Positions 29,395 through 41,589 of a stretch of 64,000 nt of DNA are shown piece after piece; position 1 is the stretch's first letter, and each line of letters begins with the position of its first letter. The position numbers and the translations under genes are program-made. Where the stretch lies: NCBI GenBank assembly GCA_029891345.1, contig CM057009.1:286512966-286576965 (forward strand), given 5' to 3'. This DNA comes from Dryococelus australis (lineage: Eukaryota > Arthropoda > Insecta > Phasmatodea > Phasmatidae). The notes beneath the pieces are model-generated. The model saw only the letters and a list, made by a program, of their open reading frames with translations, was not told the DNA's origin and ran no database searches.

Positions 29395-30635
29395 TTGTGT
29401 CTGCAACGCCCACGCTTATAGAGCGTTCTGTTGTGGTGTGACTTGAACTGCTGCTCCACCTGCGATTGCCTTGGTTACCTTCTCCCCCCCCCCCCTTCCT
29501 TTTCCCGCCTACCTCATAGCAATCACCTCCACTTCTGCGCATGCGCGAGTAACTGTGCTCTGATTGGTTGTTGTAAATTCAGTATGAACTGTATTTACTT
29601 TCGAGCAGAGCTCGTCCACTTCTACTCAGGTCAGCTCTGCGATAATACCCCTCTGGTATTACCTGCTCGTAGGTCCGTGATAGACTCTGTTCTATAGGCA
29701 TAACCTCGCTCGAGTTAGCGAGCCGAAATATAATCAGCAATGCACGACGAGTCGCACGATGAGATGGGTTCGTGACATGTTGTAGTAGTTTTCTCGTAAA
29801 TCGAATTAGTGTTTATGTGAGTGCAATATAATTGCATTCAAAATTCTGTTTGGTTTTTCCTGGTGTTTTCAAAATTTGAGTTGGAATTAACTTGTAGTAT
29901 GTGATGCCCATAGTACCATATCTTTGAAACGTTTTCCCGATAAGTAAACTTTAAGCTCTTGGCTGCTAGTCGCCTGAAAAGTTCATGGTGTTGAATTGGG
30001 ATCACATCAACTTGTGCTAGTTTGATAGCTTTGAATAACCCAACTGCAAGTGCATTCATTTGATATCGTCGGTGCTTCAATTGCGTTATAAGTTTTAATG
30101 AGTATTTTTTAAATGTTTTGTGAACATCTCATTTTTAGGCCAGATAGGCTTTGGATAGGCTTAGGTGCCCCATCTGACGGAAGAGTCTTTATATGTATTT
30201 AAAGTTTGGCTGTTTTAAATTCCTAAGCCTTAGTTTCTCCTTTAAAATTAATTAAACGTTCATAGTTGTGCTTGAGAGTAAATATTCTCCTTTTGTAACT
30301 GAGAGACAATGAAATATTATGATACTCATTTTTTGTAATCTTTGTTGTTGCTTTCAAATGAGTATAGGGTGAGAATGCATAATGTATTTATAATCCTTTG
30401 TTTGGGATTATTTTTAGTCAATATATATTTTTCATGTGCATTTTTCTCATTTTATTCGAGCGCCCTGCTTTGACGGCAATTGGGTTCCAGGGTTGCCTTT
30501 TTACATATATTAATGTTAAAAAATAGATCTCAGCATTCTTGTATGTTTTGAACGGAGTTGAAAGTACAGAAATTAAAAAAAAAAATTTTTTTTTAACTAA
30601 AATTGTCTATGCTCTTGTGTTTTTGTCACAAATTT
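29395..30635. other. About 1.2-kb insertion inside the BEL/Pao 2 reverse transcriptase
   Basis: BEL RT reads up to EVAQRRLKIL on one side (about 30660) and resumes at VYSDVFYH on the other (about 29370), so the DNA between is foreign. It contains a C13-type run at 29485-29500, a CpG-rich segment around 29700-29760, and T-rich DNA. It has no coding motif I recognise. TGTTGTGGTGTGACTT near 29430 could be an LTR start, but I could not pair it with a CA end or a target duplication. Confidence 0.6.
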
Positions 30636-30639
30636 GTTC

Positions 30640-31400
30640 AGTTTCTGTTAGAGTATTTTCAAGCGCCTTTGAGCTACTTCGAAATTCGTGGGCAAAGGAT
30701 CATGTCCTTCCTTCCAGGGCAGTTCAACTTCGTTTTTCCCATTTTCCACTCAAGACTTTCTACAAAGTGTTCCCGGGTAGCTGAAATCATATTTTCCTTT
30801 GTCCGCAGCTTCTCAGGATCTTCAATTCCTAACACGTCTAAATCCCATAGTTCACAGACCGAGAATTCCGAAGAAAAAAGCGTGAACACCATCGAAGATT
30901 GTGAACAGCTCCTTTTCTCATGGACCCTACCCAGCACTGTCCAACCTAAATTGGTGTTGATGGCCACTAGGCCACTCTTCAAGAATATACCTTCCCCAGT
31001 TAACAATCTGCCAAGTACGTTAGCTCCCACGATTACCTGTATTGTGCTGTAGTCATCATCTATCTTGACGTCAAGGTCTTGGAGATCCTCTTACACTGTC
31101 ACCCGTCTTGCAGTAGGCACTGCACAGCATATTATGTCCTGGTCAAACACCTCAAAACTGCAATCATAATCACTGCAAAGGTGCCCCAGAGTCACCTGAA
31201 ACATTTCATGCAACACCTTGTTTAATATGTTGCTGCCGAACAAGCAGTGCCGAAGTTCTTCCTTGCCTGTAGATTGATATCCCATATCTGCAGCTATTTC
31301 TTTGGTAATGTATGAGCACTGCGAACCAGTGCCAAGAATAATCCTTACCCATTGTTCATCTGTACTGCCCTTTATTTTGACAAGAAGCATTTGTAACAAA
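30640..31400 (-). pseudogene. BEL/Pao 2 aspartic protease and RT N-terminus
   Basis: The 31399-31091 frame reads LLVKIKGSTDEQWVRIILGT with GSQCSYITKEIAADMGYQST, the DUF1758-type protease, where the catalytic DTGS has become GTGS. LFGSNILNKVLHEMFQVTLG follows. The 31030-30674 frame has LGRLLTGEGIFLKSGLVAIN, LGWTVLGRVHEK, LWDLDVLGIEDPEKLRTKEN and AREHF, the BEL linker. Near 30690-30655 PTNFEVAQRRLKIL is the start of RT. Confidence 0.85.
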
Positions 31401-31589
31401 ACATCAGATCACGGGCATTTTGACAAGGTGTGTCCCTCATTGTCTGTAGGAGAAAGCCCTTGAGAGGGGTGTACATTTTCGTCAAGTTTTGGACAAAGAA
31501 TATGTATGTGTTTTCCCCCACTTACAAGGCATGTCCTTCTGCACATCTTAGCCACATGACCAATTCACAAGCAAATGAAACAGCAAGGT

Positions 31590-32410
31590 GCCTTACCTAC
31601 TATTTTCAGTTTTTTCCTTGGCAGTCATCTTACGGGCCTTAAAACAGTCTCCTGAAAAATGCAAGCCTTGGCAGAATATACAAACCGTTGCCTTGGTGCT
31701 GTCTTTAGTGTTAACAAGGTATGTGAATGTTGCTGGGTGACCCTCTTCTGCCATGGAATTACCTGTACCCCTGGATTTACCCTCACATCGATTTAAATGG
31801 AACCCTCTCAGAGCAAGGCTGATGCATTCTTCCTGTTCCACCTCCCTCTTGAGAAAACCCAGTAAACTGTTCAGCCTATTCTCACCTTGCTGCATCATCC
31901 TGATATGTTGCCAAGCTAGTAGCAATTTCTTATGTCAGGCATGACTCAAATAGTGGAAACAACATTGCAGTGTACTTATCTGAGGTAATGCCTAATGTCT
32001 CAAGTACCCTGAGTTTTGTCTCTACCTGATCATACAAGTAAGATAATTGAACTCCAGCCAAATTTTTCAGGGTTACATTTAACTAGTCGCGTAAATACAC
32101 CTCAATCAGCATCTCTTCACGCCCAAAATGGGATGTTAAGACTTTCCACTTTTTTTTATCATTTTTGCCCACTATAGGAAAACTTTCCACCACGTATCTC
32201 GCCCTCGAACCAGGTAAGGTGGCTTGAACCAGGTAGTGAAACTCATCACTATTGTCTAACACTTCATTTGTACTGATTTTGAGAACTGACTCCAAAATCC
32301 TAACCATTCAGTTAAATCCACTCCATATGACTTGAGCTCTATCTTCGGATGCTTGTACTTCCCACGAAATTTCCCATGTCAAACTATACTTCGATTCACG
32401 AAAGGTTATC
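31590..32410 (-). pseudogene. BEL/Pao 2 gag (DUF1759 core and CCHC knuckle)
   Basis: The upstream part (32410-32083) reads KHPKIELKSYGVDLTEWLGF (32345-32290) then FWSQFS, DEFHYLVQATLPGSRARYVV and GREEMLIEVYLRD, the DUF1759 gag core. The 31925-31593 frame reads LGFLKREVEQEECISLAL and then CIFCQGLHFSGDCFKARKM, a zinc knuckle (CxxCxxxHxxxxC). A stop separates the two. The N-terminus is cut near 32410. Confidence 0.85.
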
Positions 32411-33059
32411 TTGATTGTTTTGATTTAAAGATTATTTGGGAATTTCTATTCATGCCACTAAGCATAGCAGCTAATCATCACCGCAAGCCCAGGGCACGCG
32501 CTGTAAGCGGCAGTGTGTGGTAGGTCAGTCCACCAGTCACACAGCAGCACAACCCATCGGCAGCCCTGCCAGACAAGCAACTACATCATGTCGTGCTCCC
32601 CGTCTTCATCCATTAGAGCTGCTTGTATTTTATGTAGAATAGTTCAATGCATGGGAATTACTTGTAATACATGTCGAACACCCTGTTCCTTTCATTGTGT
32701 GAAACACTCCACTTGTGTTTGTGTGCTTAGGAGTGCTTTCTAAACTCTTGTTTTCCTCGTAGTTTGCCTTAACTATAAGTTACTCAAAGTTGCCGGCACC
32801 AATTACACTAAAATATACCTTTTCCCTTAACATGACGACGTGACCACATCACACCATTCTACCACACATACGATCAGAGAATTAGTTAACACACTCACAT
32901 GTACATCAGGTGCACCGACACAAACACTAGACATACACGAGCAGTTGCTTAACAAGTTTATCAGTACTAATACCCCTTGCAACCACTTCTTAACACCTCT
33001 CAGCCAGGTAAAAGTGGTTATATTCCACCGCGCCCTCACCAGTCACTTCAAACAACAAA

Positions 33060-33890
33060 TACAAATTTAATTTCCATTCCTGCCACAAACACTGACATCA
33101 CCATAAATCCATCTACCCACCCACAAACCACACCATTCCCAGTAAATATTGTGATACCTGAAACCCACCACATCCCCACTTTCGCAGGAGAGAAACACAA
33201 ACAGGTAGAAGAATTTTTAGAGATCTTTAACGCTGTCAGTGAGTTAAATAACTGGACTGACCTTAAAAAACGACAGCGATTAAAGTTTTATCTGGTAGGG
33301 GCTGCAAAGAGAATCTATGAGAACCTATATTACACCAGTGCAGCTGAACTCACTTGGAATCAAGTTGAGGACAAACTAGCACAGACATTTACAAAACTCG
33401 ACACATAAGACAAATACAAACTGTTTTTACACTCTACTTGAAAACAACACGATAAAAGCGCTCAGGTTCACATTGAAAACCTAAAATTTTACAAAAACAA
33501 GTGTGTACCACTATTGCATGAGCCTGAATTCGTTAATATAATTTGGGATTCTCTCCTACCATCTTTTCCGACAAGCTAGTGCCATTGGAAAACACAACAC
33601 TTAATCAGATGCTACACAACAATAAAAACATTGAGTTTGGATTTCACAAATACTCTAAAAAAAAAAAAACATAACTCACCGAACCCACAACATGCTAAAC
33701 TACTAGAGGAAATCGCTATTTTAAAAACCCAGATAGACATGCTCAAGAACACTTCCAAACACCCAGGGAAACATGTTCAAATACTCACATTTCCACCCCC
33801 ACCCACCACCCACACAGACATGCAAAATCAGCCCAGGTACTGCCACCCCACTGTAATAGAGTGGCAACAGAATAGGGCACAGTAAGGTCA
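33060..33890 (+). pseudogene. Gypsy D gag
   Basis: The frame ending at 33408 contains HHIPTFAGEKHKQVEEFLEI, then NAVSELNNWTDLKKRQRLKF and LVGAAKRIYENL, the Ty3/Gypsy gag fold (PxFxGExxxxxxxFLxxF...WxxxxxxxxLxxxLxGxA). After stops a 33631-33885 frame has a coiled-coil-like segment (LLEEIAILKTQIDMLKN). No CCHC knuckle is clear. Confidence 0.7.
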
Positions 33891-33899
33891 TCAGCCACA

Positions 33900-34830
33900 C
33901 CCGAGACCCTATAAACACGGTGCACATTACCAGACAGGCCCCTTTGCGGGCGCAACCGAAACACGACAGGCATGTACAGAGGTAAGTTTATGGGAATAAC
34001 TACAGAGGCAAACGTGTTTCCCTTCTCCAGGAACAGCAGACCGGAGCCCGTGATGCATGTAGGGCCATGTTCAACAAAGTTGTGCCACAGTGTACATATG
34101 CAGATATCACTCGATTTAATTCACATTGTAACCTGCCTGCGACACAGAAACATTACCCAGTTCAATGTAATGTGTGTGTGTACAGAATATAAAGTCCAAA
34201 ATGCTATTTCATGAATTGATTTTGCCCCACCGGCGAAACCAATTTCCGCAAAAAGGTCAGGTAGAGTTTCACCAAAAGCAATGCATGCCCACGCAAATAA
34301 GTTAGCCGCAGCTCTGTCTCAGCAAATTTACCATGTGTTGCTGGCCCCGTGCATCACTTGCACCAGCACCCCACCCCTCCCCCGCACAAAGTAGGTCAAT
34401 GTTGCCACATCACCGACACAGCACGTCCCAAATTGCAGTGTTGCCAAGCCTCAGCAAATTGCCACTGCACAGCTAAAAGCAGCAGGCCCCCGCAGCCTGG
34501 GGCAAGATACATGTGCAATCTATTTTTATGTAGGCCGTAAAAGTCGACAATGTACTTTATTCCCCAACCAGAAATTCGACTTTTTTATGGACATAGGCGA
34601 CAGTTTCAAAAGATTTAAGGACAAATTCGGGATGATGCCAAAAACAAATAATGTAGAGCAGCCACAGCCTGAGTGCACAGTAAACACTTCTGCTTGTTTT
34701 CATAACGAAATTAGTACATGCTGCAATGATGAGTCCATGTTGCAAGACATACTGAGCAAGCCAGCACCTCGTAGTAAGTTATGTAAACAAGCACGTGCAA
34801 CATCCACTGTCCATTGTCAGCAAGTAGGCA
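33900..34830 (+). other. Gag-protease connector of Gypsy D, no clear domain
   Basis: Short frames with His, Cys and Pro-rich composition fill this interval (for example 34349-34540). They lie between gag and the protease and probably represent the decayed nucleocapsid region. I see no intact zinc knuckle. Confidence 0.35.
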
Positions 34831-35382
34831 TCTGAACTGCGACACCGTACATTTGCGTATCCATTAGAGGCAAAACGTACTTTGCATTACTTGACACAGG
34901 CTGTTCTCGAAGCTGTGTAGCTACCACCTTGGTTACCAACCAAACTACTTATCCACTGGAGAAACAACTTACCTTAGTTGCAGCTTTTTCTGTATTAGCA
35001 CCCCCTAAATTTGAAAGTTATTAATCTAGGAATTTCTATGCACACTTATACTCAAAACTTTTTAATGGTTGACAACCTCCAACAAGACATTATCTTAGGT
35101 GTGGATTTTATCGATAAATTTAATGTCATTCCGATATTAAAATATGATATTATGCTCATACATGGCCATGATGCCAATAAACTATTGCAAATGATATTAC
35201 ATTATGAGCCATTGCCACCAGATACTACCATGACAGTCGAACACTCATTAAATGTCTTGGATACTTTTGAATCACAACACACTAAGTCACCTCATATCAA
35301 CCACAAATTTACTACCAAGCAAAGAGAGGCTATTACCAACATTATTATTTCTCACAAAGATAGATTCACAGACTCCATTTAA
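34830..35382 (+). pseudogene. Gypsy D aspartic protease
   Basis: At 34854-34925 the translation has VSIRGKTYFALLDTGCSRSC with the catalytic DTG. After a frameshift, the 35011-35382 frame has LMVDNLQQDIILGVDFIDKF, the conserved second half (IILGxDFL) of retroviral-type proteases. The tail (FTTKQREAITNIIISHKDRF) resembles the protease-RT linker. Confidence 0.8.
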
Positions 35383-36480
35383 CTGAGGCCGACAACTTTG
35401 AAATAAAGTTAGAATTAACACCTGACAAGCCCATTTCAACCAGGTCTTATAGATTTAGCCCTAAAGTTAGGGATGCGATCCTTGTCCAGATTAATGATAT
35501 GGTACATGCTAACATTATTGAACTTGCGGACTCCCCCTATTCTGCACCGAAACTAGTTATTTCTAAGAAGTCTGGTGGATGATGATTTTTGGCTGACTTT
35601 CGTAAGTTAAACCAGTACCTCACTGGAGTCCAATACCCTTTACCTCACACTGAGGATATTTTGAATGCCCTTCAGAATTTGCATTATATAACTAGCCTAG
35701 ATCACTTTTCAGAGTTTTATAGCATACCTGTTAGGCAACAAGACTGCCATAAGCTCACTTTACAATTGATGGGGTTGGTTTATTCCAATATAAAAGAATG
35801 CCAATGGCCCTTTCCACCTCCGCTCAATACTTTCAGATGTTTATAAACACCCTTCTAGGTCCACTTAAATTGCTGACAGTGATCGCATATATAGATGATA
35901 TATTAATTCTCAGCTACTCGTTTGAGGAACACTTAGATAATATAAACAAATTTTTTTGAGCTTGAGATTGTTTAATGTTAAAGTCAACACTAACAAATGT
36001 ACTTATGCTGAACAGACCATCAAAGTCTTAGGCCAAATCATTACCCCTGACAACATTATCACTAACCCTAATAAAGTCTCAGCCATAAAACACATGGCAC
36101 CCCCAACCAATTTGAAGCAACTGCGTACTTTTCTTGGCATGACATCATACCTGCGGTGATACATCAAGGACTATGCAAAAATAGCGCAGCTGCTTATCGA
36201 GTTAAAGAAACATTCTGTTCCCTTCAAATGGCAGGACATACAGGAGAAAGCATTTATTAATTTTAAACATGCTATATAAACATCCCTATTATGAAAGAAA
36301 TTTGATGAGCATAAACTGATCATATTAGCTTGCGATGCGAGTGATGATGCAATAGGCAGAGCCCTTCTACAAGAAGAACTGCACTCCAAACAATGCCCAA
36401 TCATTGCATTTGCAACCAAATAACTATCTGTTGAGGAGGCACGTGTACACTCCACATGGCAAATATACGACCTCATTTCA
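35383..36480 (+). pseudogene. Gypsy D reverse transcriptase and RNase H
   Basis: Visible RT blocks are ADFRKLNQYLTGVQYPLPHT (35589 onward), ITSLDHFSEFYSIPVRQQD with the first catalytic Asp, and VIAYIDDILILS at about 35880-35915, where YIDD is the catalytic box. VNTNKCTYAEQTIKVLGQII and LKQLRTFLGMTSYLR follow. RNase H has LACDASDDAIGRALLQEE and PIIAFATK. Several stops interrupt the frame. Confidence 0.85.
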
Positions 36481-36489
36481 GTCCCTTAT

Positions 36490-37290
36490 CATTTTCAGAA
36501 CCACTCCTGTCTCATCCATACTCCATCATCTACCATTGGCATTGATCCTGCCACAGACATGGTAAAATCCATTTCTCGCACTCCCGACACCCCCCCCCCC
36601 CCTGATGTTACAATCATCCCTAAGATACCACTTACCGGTATCAATGGCAAGTGCATAAAAGCTACAATTTTACTTGATGATGCTAATCTATTGTTTTCGT
36701 CCTGCAAGTTTCAGTGTTTCTCTGACACGTCATTGTCTTTCAAACATATAATGCCTCACCAGTATGTCTTAACAAAACCCCCCATCAGGTACTGCAGTGT
36801 TATGTTTGAATTCATCCCTCAATACCAATATTACGAACCACAACTTGGGGAGTGTGGAACTTCATGTGCCATGCAGTTGTCATGTTACCTCCCTGATGAA
36901 ATTATCATTGAATCCACATGATTATGTGACATTTGTGCTCCAACTATTATACTATAGTAGACTGTGGTATCCGTCCACTGGCTGAATGAACAGTCTTTCC
37001 ACCTACAACATTTGTCGCTGATGTCTGGGATTCAGTTCTCCAATATTACCTCTGCACTTGACACTAACTGGCATTTAAATCTAACGAACATACCAGTGTT
37101 GCAAACTATTGATACCAATCACCACCAGGTTTTGTTAAGAAACAACAAACTTTTCAATATCTTGGAGCCAAGCCACTTTGATTATGCCTCTATGGCGGTT
37201 ATTATGTTACTTGTTTTTGCAGTCATTACATTATATGTAAAATTAGTGCACATGTACGTACTTTTGTCCCGTGTTAACGAACCCTTTTGA
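36490..37290 (+). pseudogene. Envelope-like glycoprotein remnant of Gypsy D
   Basis: The region 36559-36921 is rich in Cys (for example LGECGTSCAMQLSCYLPDE). The frame 36964-37290 has TNWHLNLTNIPVLQTIDTNH with an NLT sequon, followed by a 20-residue hydrophobic segment (MAVIMLLVFAVITLYVKLVH) and a short tail ending NEPF. An ectodomain, one membrane span and a short tail at the 3' end of a Gypsy element is the layout of errantivirus env. The N-terminal part and cleavage site are not identifiable. The frame is broken by stops. Confidence 0.55.
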
Positions 37291-37299
37291 GCTCTCCAA

Positions 37300-40125
37300 C
37301 TACGTGCTTGTTTCCTCATAATGTTAGTGTTGCACCTCTCTTGAATATACCAAAGCTACAAAGTATGTATAATTGTTCTTGGTGTTTAAATATGGTATTT
37401 ACCCAATATTAGTAAGGTACATATTTTCCACAAATAATGGTTCTAATATGTATTACAAAGAGATGAAACAAATTGCTACAAGCAATGATATTTCCTGGTT
37501 ATGTCACCAACAGCACTTCAGTGCCTCTACATTGACTTCAGGCCTACTGGTCCATTTGTATATAATTAATTGTTTACTTTAATTTTTCTTACTACAAGCC
37601 AATGCCTCCTGGTATACTTAGTTATTCCAGTGTTAATTGCATTCCAATGCTTCTAGTAAAAGTAGTTGCTTCAATTCACATAGATCTAATGAATTAACTG
37701 CTCTAAAGTGTATATGAGTATTATTGAACCTTATTTTATTATAGACCAAGGCCAACAACAATGGTCTTTGCTATGTGCTTAGCACAGTGATATTCAACAT
37801 GTTATCCCAAGTATGAGTTAAGTATTGTGTTCATTGGTGTACACCTTTTTAATTTATTCCTATTCCTTACCTTGCACCTGAAGATACTTGTGTGTGTGTA
37901 TATATATATAACAAACTATATTGTATGTGAATACGAAGAATAAAATGTTTTACAAACCAATTTACATATAAGAAATGGTTGTTAAATATTAACTTCTAGT
38001 TTTTAAGAATTATCATATTCATGTTGTCTTATAATTATGTTAAACATAACTGCTATTTCTTCATCAGTATGTTGCTATATATATATATTTATTTTCAATT
38101 CGTGTACTCACGAATATCTATGTTACAAGCTGTCCATGTTGACACCAATTAAGTCTTTTAAATTTACATATTCAGGTGTGCATTTGGCACTGCCAACAAT
38201 TGTGTATTTTCTATACATGATTGACCACAGACACTATTGTTATAAGTGCAATTTGTTAATCGGACTCACAGCTCTGCCTGCATGCGAGCTATTGGAACAT
38301 TGATCGTTGGTGAATCTAAAGGAGTGAATCTTGAAAGTGAACACTGCTAAGAAACCTAGCACACGTTAAGTGATATGCATCAAGAATATGAACATTTAAC
38401 TACCCGCCACAGGCGTGCCTATACAGGTTATAACAACTTCTTTGCAATTTTTCACTGTATTTTACTGCAGTTCACTAATATTTTGTTGTTCTAATCAAAT
38501 CTTCCTTAGTTGTCATGTATATTTAGCCTCATGTTTTTGTACATGTTACTCATATAATTGTGTCTGTAAACTTAACATGTGGCTTACGCCATCATTAATG
38601 CATTATGGTTATTACTCGCTTACATATTACAAAAGAGTTATTAGCCAATATGTTAAAGAAACGCAACTTAGTTCTTAGTTGTAGGTTACGAACAAACTAG
38701 TGTATGGACATGTTATATGTAAGTATTTTCCCTGTGCGAAAACAAAGCATACGCCGCTCACAAGCTATAATTTGCTAACTAAGTATTCTTGCTCTCGCAA
38801 GTTGCACAAAATACGGCATGACCATCCAGCACTGCCAACCTCAGGCGTGCTCCTACCTTTCACACAAGTAGTAACGTCCCATTTGTACTCAATATTTCCC
38901 TTGTATACATTTTTTTCACTTTCAAACTAATGGGCTTAAGTATCCTCTTGAAATTATGAAGCTTTAATTGTTTCAGTCAGCCGGCGCATTTAATTAACAA
39001 CCTTGTATTTTTCTTACGAGTTCATGTTCTGTCATGTTGTGGAGTGCACTCGGCCACGTGCACTCAATATTCAAACCTTCCTTTCACCCATGTCCATCAT
39101 CTAGCTTTTGGGGAGATAATCAACATAATATTAAATGTGGAGTTGGACACGCCTTCTTCTATCCTGTGCGCTACACAGCGTGTTCAGATCGGTTACATTT
39201 AAGTTTTGGCCACCTTAGTCATGTTCGTTTTGTGTATTTGTTGATGTTTCAAGGTTTATAATTTTTCAATTTCCCTACCTTGCCATTTGCTACAAACTTC
39301 CCCTTACTTGCATTTCAAATATAGCTTAACTTATGTATATGGATATAACTCAATTGTTAAACGAGGTCTCAAGTTTAGCCCTGCCCCTCCGATACTGAGA
39401 TTAATTATCCCCGCGATTGCCACCATTCTTCGACGGTCCTCGAGACCTAAACTCCTCGGCCTGTTCTGCAGCTTGTACCACCCTGGATGGCACCATTCTA
39501 TGTACTTTACCTATGCTACCGCCATAACCAGGACGGCTGTTATTTTGACCTGGGGGTTGTGTAGTGGCCAGGAAGGGCCACTTACAAATTACCACTAAAG
39601 CTACGATGGCCACACGAAGATATACCACTTAAATTACAATGTACTATGGATCAAGACTACCTCGTAAACAAACACCACTAACCTACTGGGCGATGCATAT
39701 AAAATGGCCACGGAGACCGCCCCCCACCCCACAGTGTCACACCGACTATCGAGGTACCAACCAGGTTAGTTACTAGAGCTGTTAATGAGGAGGACTTCAC
39801 GACATCGAGGCCTGGAGGAGTTCTGGGTCGATCTACAGAGTTTTATGGTGAGAATACTATCGAGCTGGCAGTTAGGTGTAACACTCTGCTTTGAGATCCC
39901 GTTGCCCACTTAAGCATTAATTGATATTTACTGACAAGGTTAGGTGAATCAAGTGTAATATATAATATTGGCATTGTGCCATTTACGAGTAATCAATAAA
40001 TGTTGACTTGTTTGTATGATATTGTATTCAAATCCTTACATGCTTAATGTATGTTAATGTGTTTATGATTACCTGGAGTTGTTAGTGAACTGATAGAGCT
40101 ACGTCACCCAATTAAGTACATCTCC
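37300..40125. other. Gene-poor stretch, likely LTR and flanking repeat DNA
   Basis: I see no convincing gene in about 2.8 kb. There is a short TATATATATA/GTGTGTGT tract near 37890-37910 and an AATAAA at 39995-40000. The words CAGGCGTGC at 38410 and 38843 suggest repeats. 39640-40120 may be a solo LTR, but no terminal pair could be confirmed. A minus-strand Gly/Arg-rich frame (39628-39401) resembles a gag tail weakly. Confidence 0.4.
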
Positions 40126-40244
40126 CCCTTCACCAGTCTTGACAGTAGTAAGAGATAGTGAGTGTGGTCAAGTGGTCAGAGTAGGAGTTAGGGAAGGGGA
40201 GACGATACAATCCACATTGGGACAACCGCGTCATCCACGACGAA

Positions 40245-41110
40245 ATGTCGGACATAACACAAGATGTGAAGCCATCCGCATTGGTATCTGCGACTAGTTG
40301 GGACATATAGATCGAACAATGTGTACATTGCGGCCGACAAAGCCACTTGAACTTGCTAGATGACAATCTGTAGGAGCAAACTGTATGCCAATGCATACCC
40401 GATGACACGCTATCGCCATCAGACCAATTCCTGTGTACATGCACCAGATGTGACAGGGTGGGAAAGCAGTAGGCCACATGCCAGCAAGAAAACAAAACAT
40501 TCACCTCAGATGCATAGGGCCGGAGGAATACACGACCTTCCGCGACGGAGTAGTAAACTGCACCAAGTGACAGAATAGGAACTGTGTAGGAAACGCACAG
40601 CTGGCAACACCAGAAAGCAAACCCATCCCACCAGTAGTTGTAGTTATGTACACACCACAAGGTTTGACTGGGCCAGATTGAAATGCATTGCTACCTAATT
40701 TTGTGGGTTATAACTCCGAATACCCAGATACATTTTTAGCAGTGTGCGAAGAAATACTATGTTGACTTAAGGGTACATCGTGAGGACTGGACCAAAGTCA
40801 CCGCCAACCGCCTTAGGGGCACAGCCGCCACATGGTGGAACCTCGTTCGCGACTACAGAGTGACGTGGGATGAGTTTTGTGAACTATTGCTTGGCAGGTT
40901 TGACACAGAGGGCGACGCCATACAAACCCAGGCCATATTGTACCATGAACAACAGGGGGAAAGAGAGGGCATCTAAGAGTTAATTCAGAGAAAATTGGGA
41001 CTGTATAAGCGTCTGATTCCAGGGCAGCCAGGGCATACTATAAATAGTGGTAGCTTTGTCAACAACAGACATTAGGCCATACTTGTGTGGAGCCAACCAG
41101 AAAAGTGTAG
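40245..41110 (+). pseudogene. Gypsy AB copy A gag with N-terminal Cys cluster
   Basis: ATG 40245 (MSDITQDVKPSALVSATSWD) leads, after a stop, to IEQCVHCGRQSHLNLLDD and then a CQC...CTCTRCDR pattern, a Cys-rich putative zinc-binding module near the N-terminus. The second part includes PRDWTKVTANRLRGTA-like sequence and WDEFCELLLGRFDTEGD, followed by YHEQQGEREG, the capsid part of Gypsy gag. The matching part in copy B is better preserved. The frame is interrupted by stops. Confidence 0.75.
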
Positions 41111-41169
41111 AATTGTTTAGGCGGGACAGAGATACCAGTCGCCGGAGCAACACCGTGAATCACCACCAC

Positions 41170-41560
41170 CTAGAACCCCCATGATAGATATTGATGTCAT
41201 GCAACCGCCACTGCAGTTAACGCAGAAACAAAGTCCATCTGCTATGAGTGCAAAAGTGTACCAAGTAAGTGACAGTACTGTATGCATGGTATGTGTGAAC
41301 ATCGAGTTAGAGGGGGAAAATATCATTGCCGTTGTAGACACTGCCGCGAGTCACAGTTTTAACATGAGGGACTGATTCAGGCAATTACCGCCCGAGTGCA
41401 ACCACGTCGCCTTCAATTTGCCACCACACACCAACAGGGTGGGGATACCAGTATTATGCATGTGACTGTAGGGATACGGGACTTACGTACCAAGTGTGAT
41501 GTCTACATTGTGCCGGACTTTTTGCAAATAAATTATTCTTGGGTTACCATGGTTAATTGC
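41170..41560 (+). pseudogene. Gypsy AB copy A protease
   Basis: The frame 41181-41375 reads VCVNIELEGENIIAVVDTAA followed by SHSF. VVDTAAS is the catalytic DT(G/A)AS motif of retroviral-type aspartic proteases. Downstream sequence in another frame has VTVGIRDLRTKCDVYIVPDF, the second half. Confidence 0.8.
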
Positions 41561-41589
41561 TAACCAAGTCGTCATTGAGCCGCATCTCG

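Larger units (their letters stand above)
26392..32410 (-). mobile_element. BEL/Pao LTR retrotransposon 2, decayed and interrupted
   Basis: Read on the minus strand the order is gag (32410-31590), protease (31399-31091), linker and RT N-terminus (31030-30640), a foreign insert (30635-29395), RT (29390-28731), RNase H (28478-28065), connector (27881-27591), integrase (27530-26824) and DUF5641 (26751-26392). Sequence blocks match BEL/Pao pol. It is better preserved than element 1. The 5' end is cut near 32410-32480, where Gypsy element D sequence starts, and no LTR pair was recognised. Confidence 0.85.
32480..37300 (+). mobile_element. Gypsy-type retroelement D with env-like ORF, decayed, integrase missing
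   Basis: On the + strand, gag (33060-33890), protease (34830-35150), RT and RNase H (35390-36480) and an env-like region (36490-37290) follow each other. RNase H passes within a few codons into sequence that I read as envelope, so the integrase and much of env have been deleted. Limits are approximate because no LTR pair was recognised. 32480-32830 probably holds a 5' LTR or leader. Confidence 0.7.

Noticed and set aside
40130-40660. 176-codon minus-strand frame
   Set aside because: It is antisense to the gag region of Gypsy copy A, whose + strand reading matches copy B gag.
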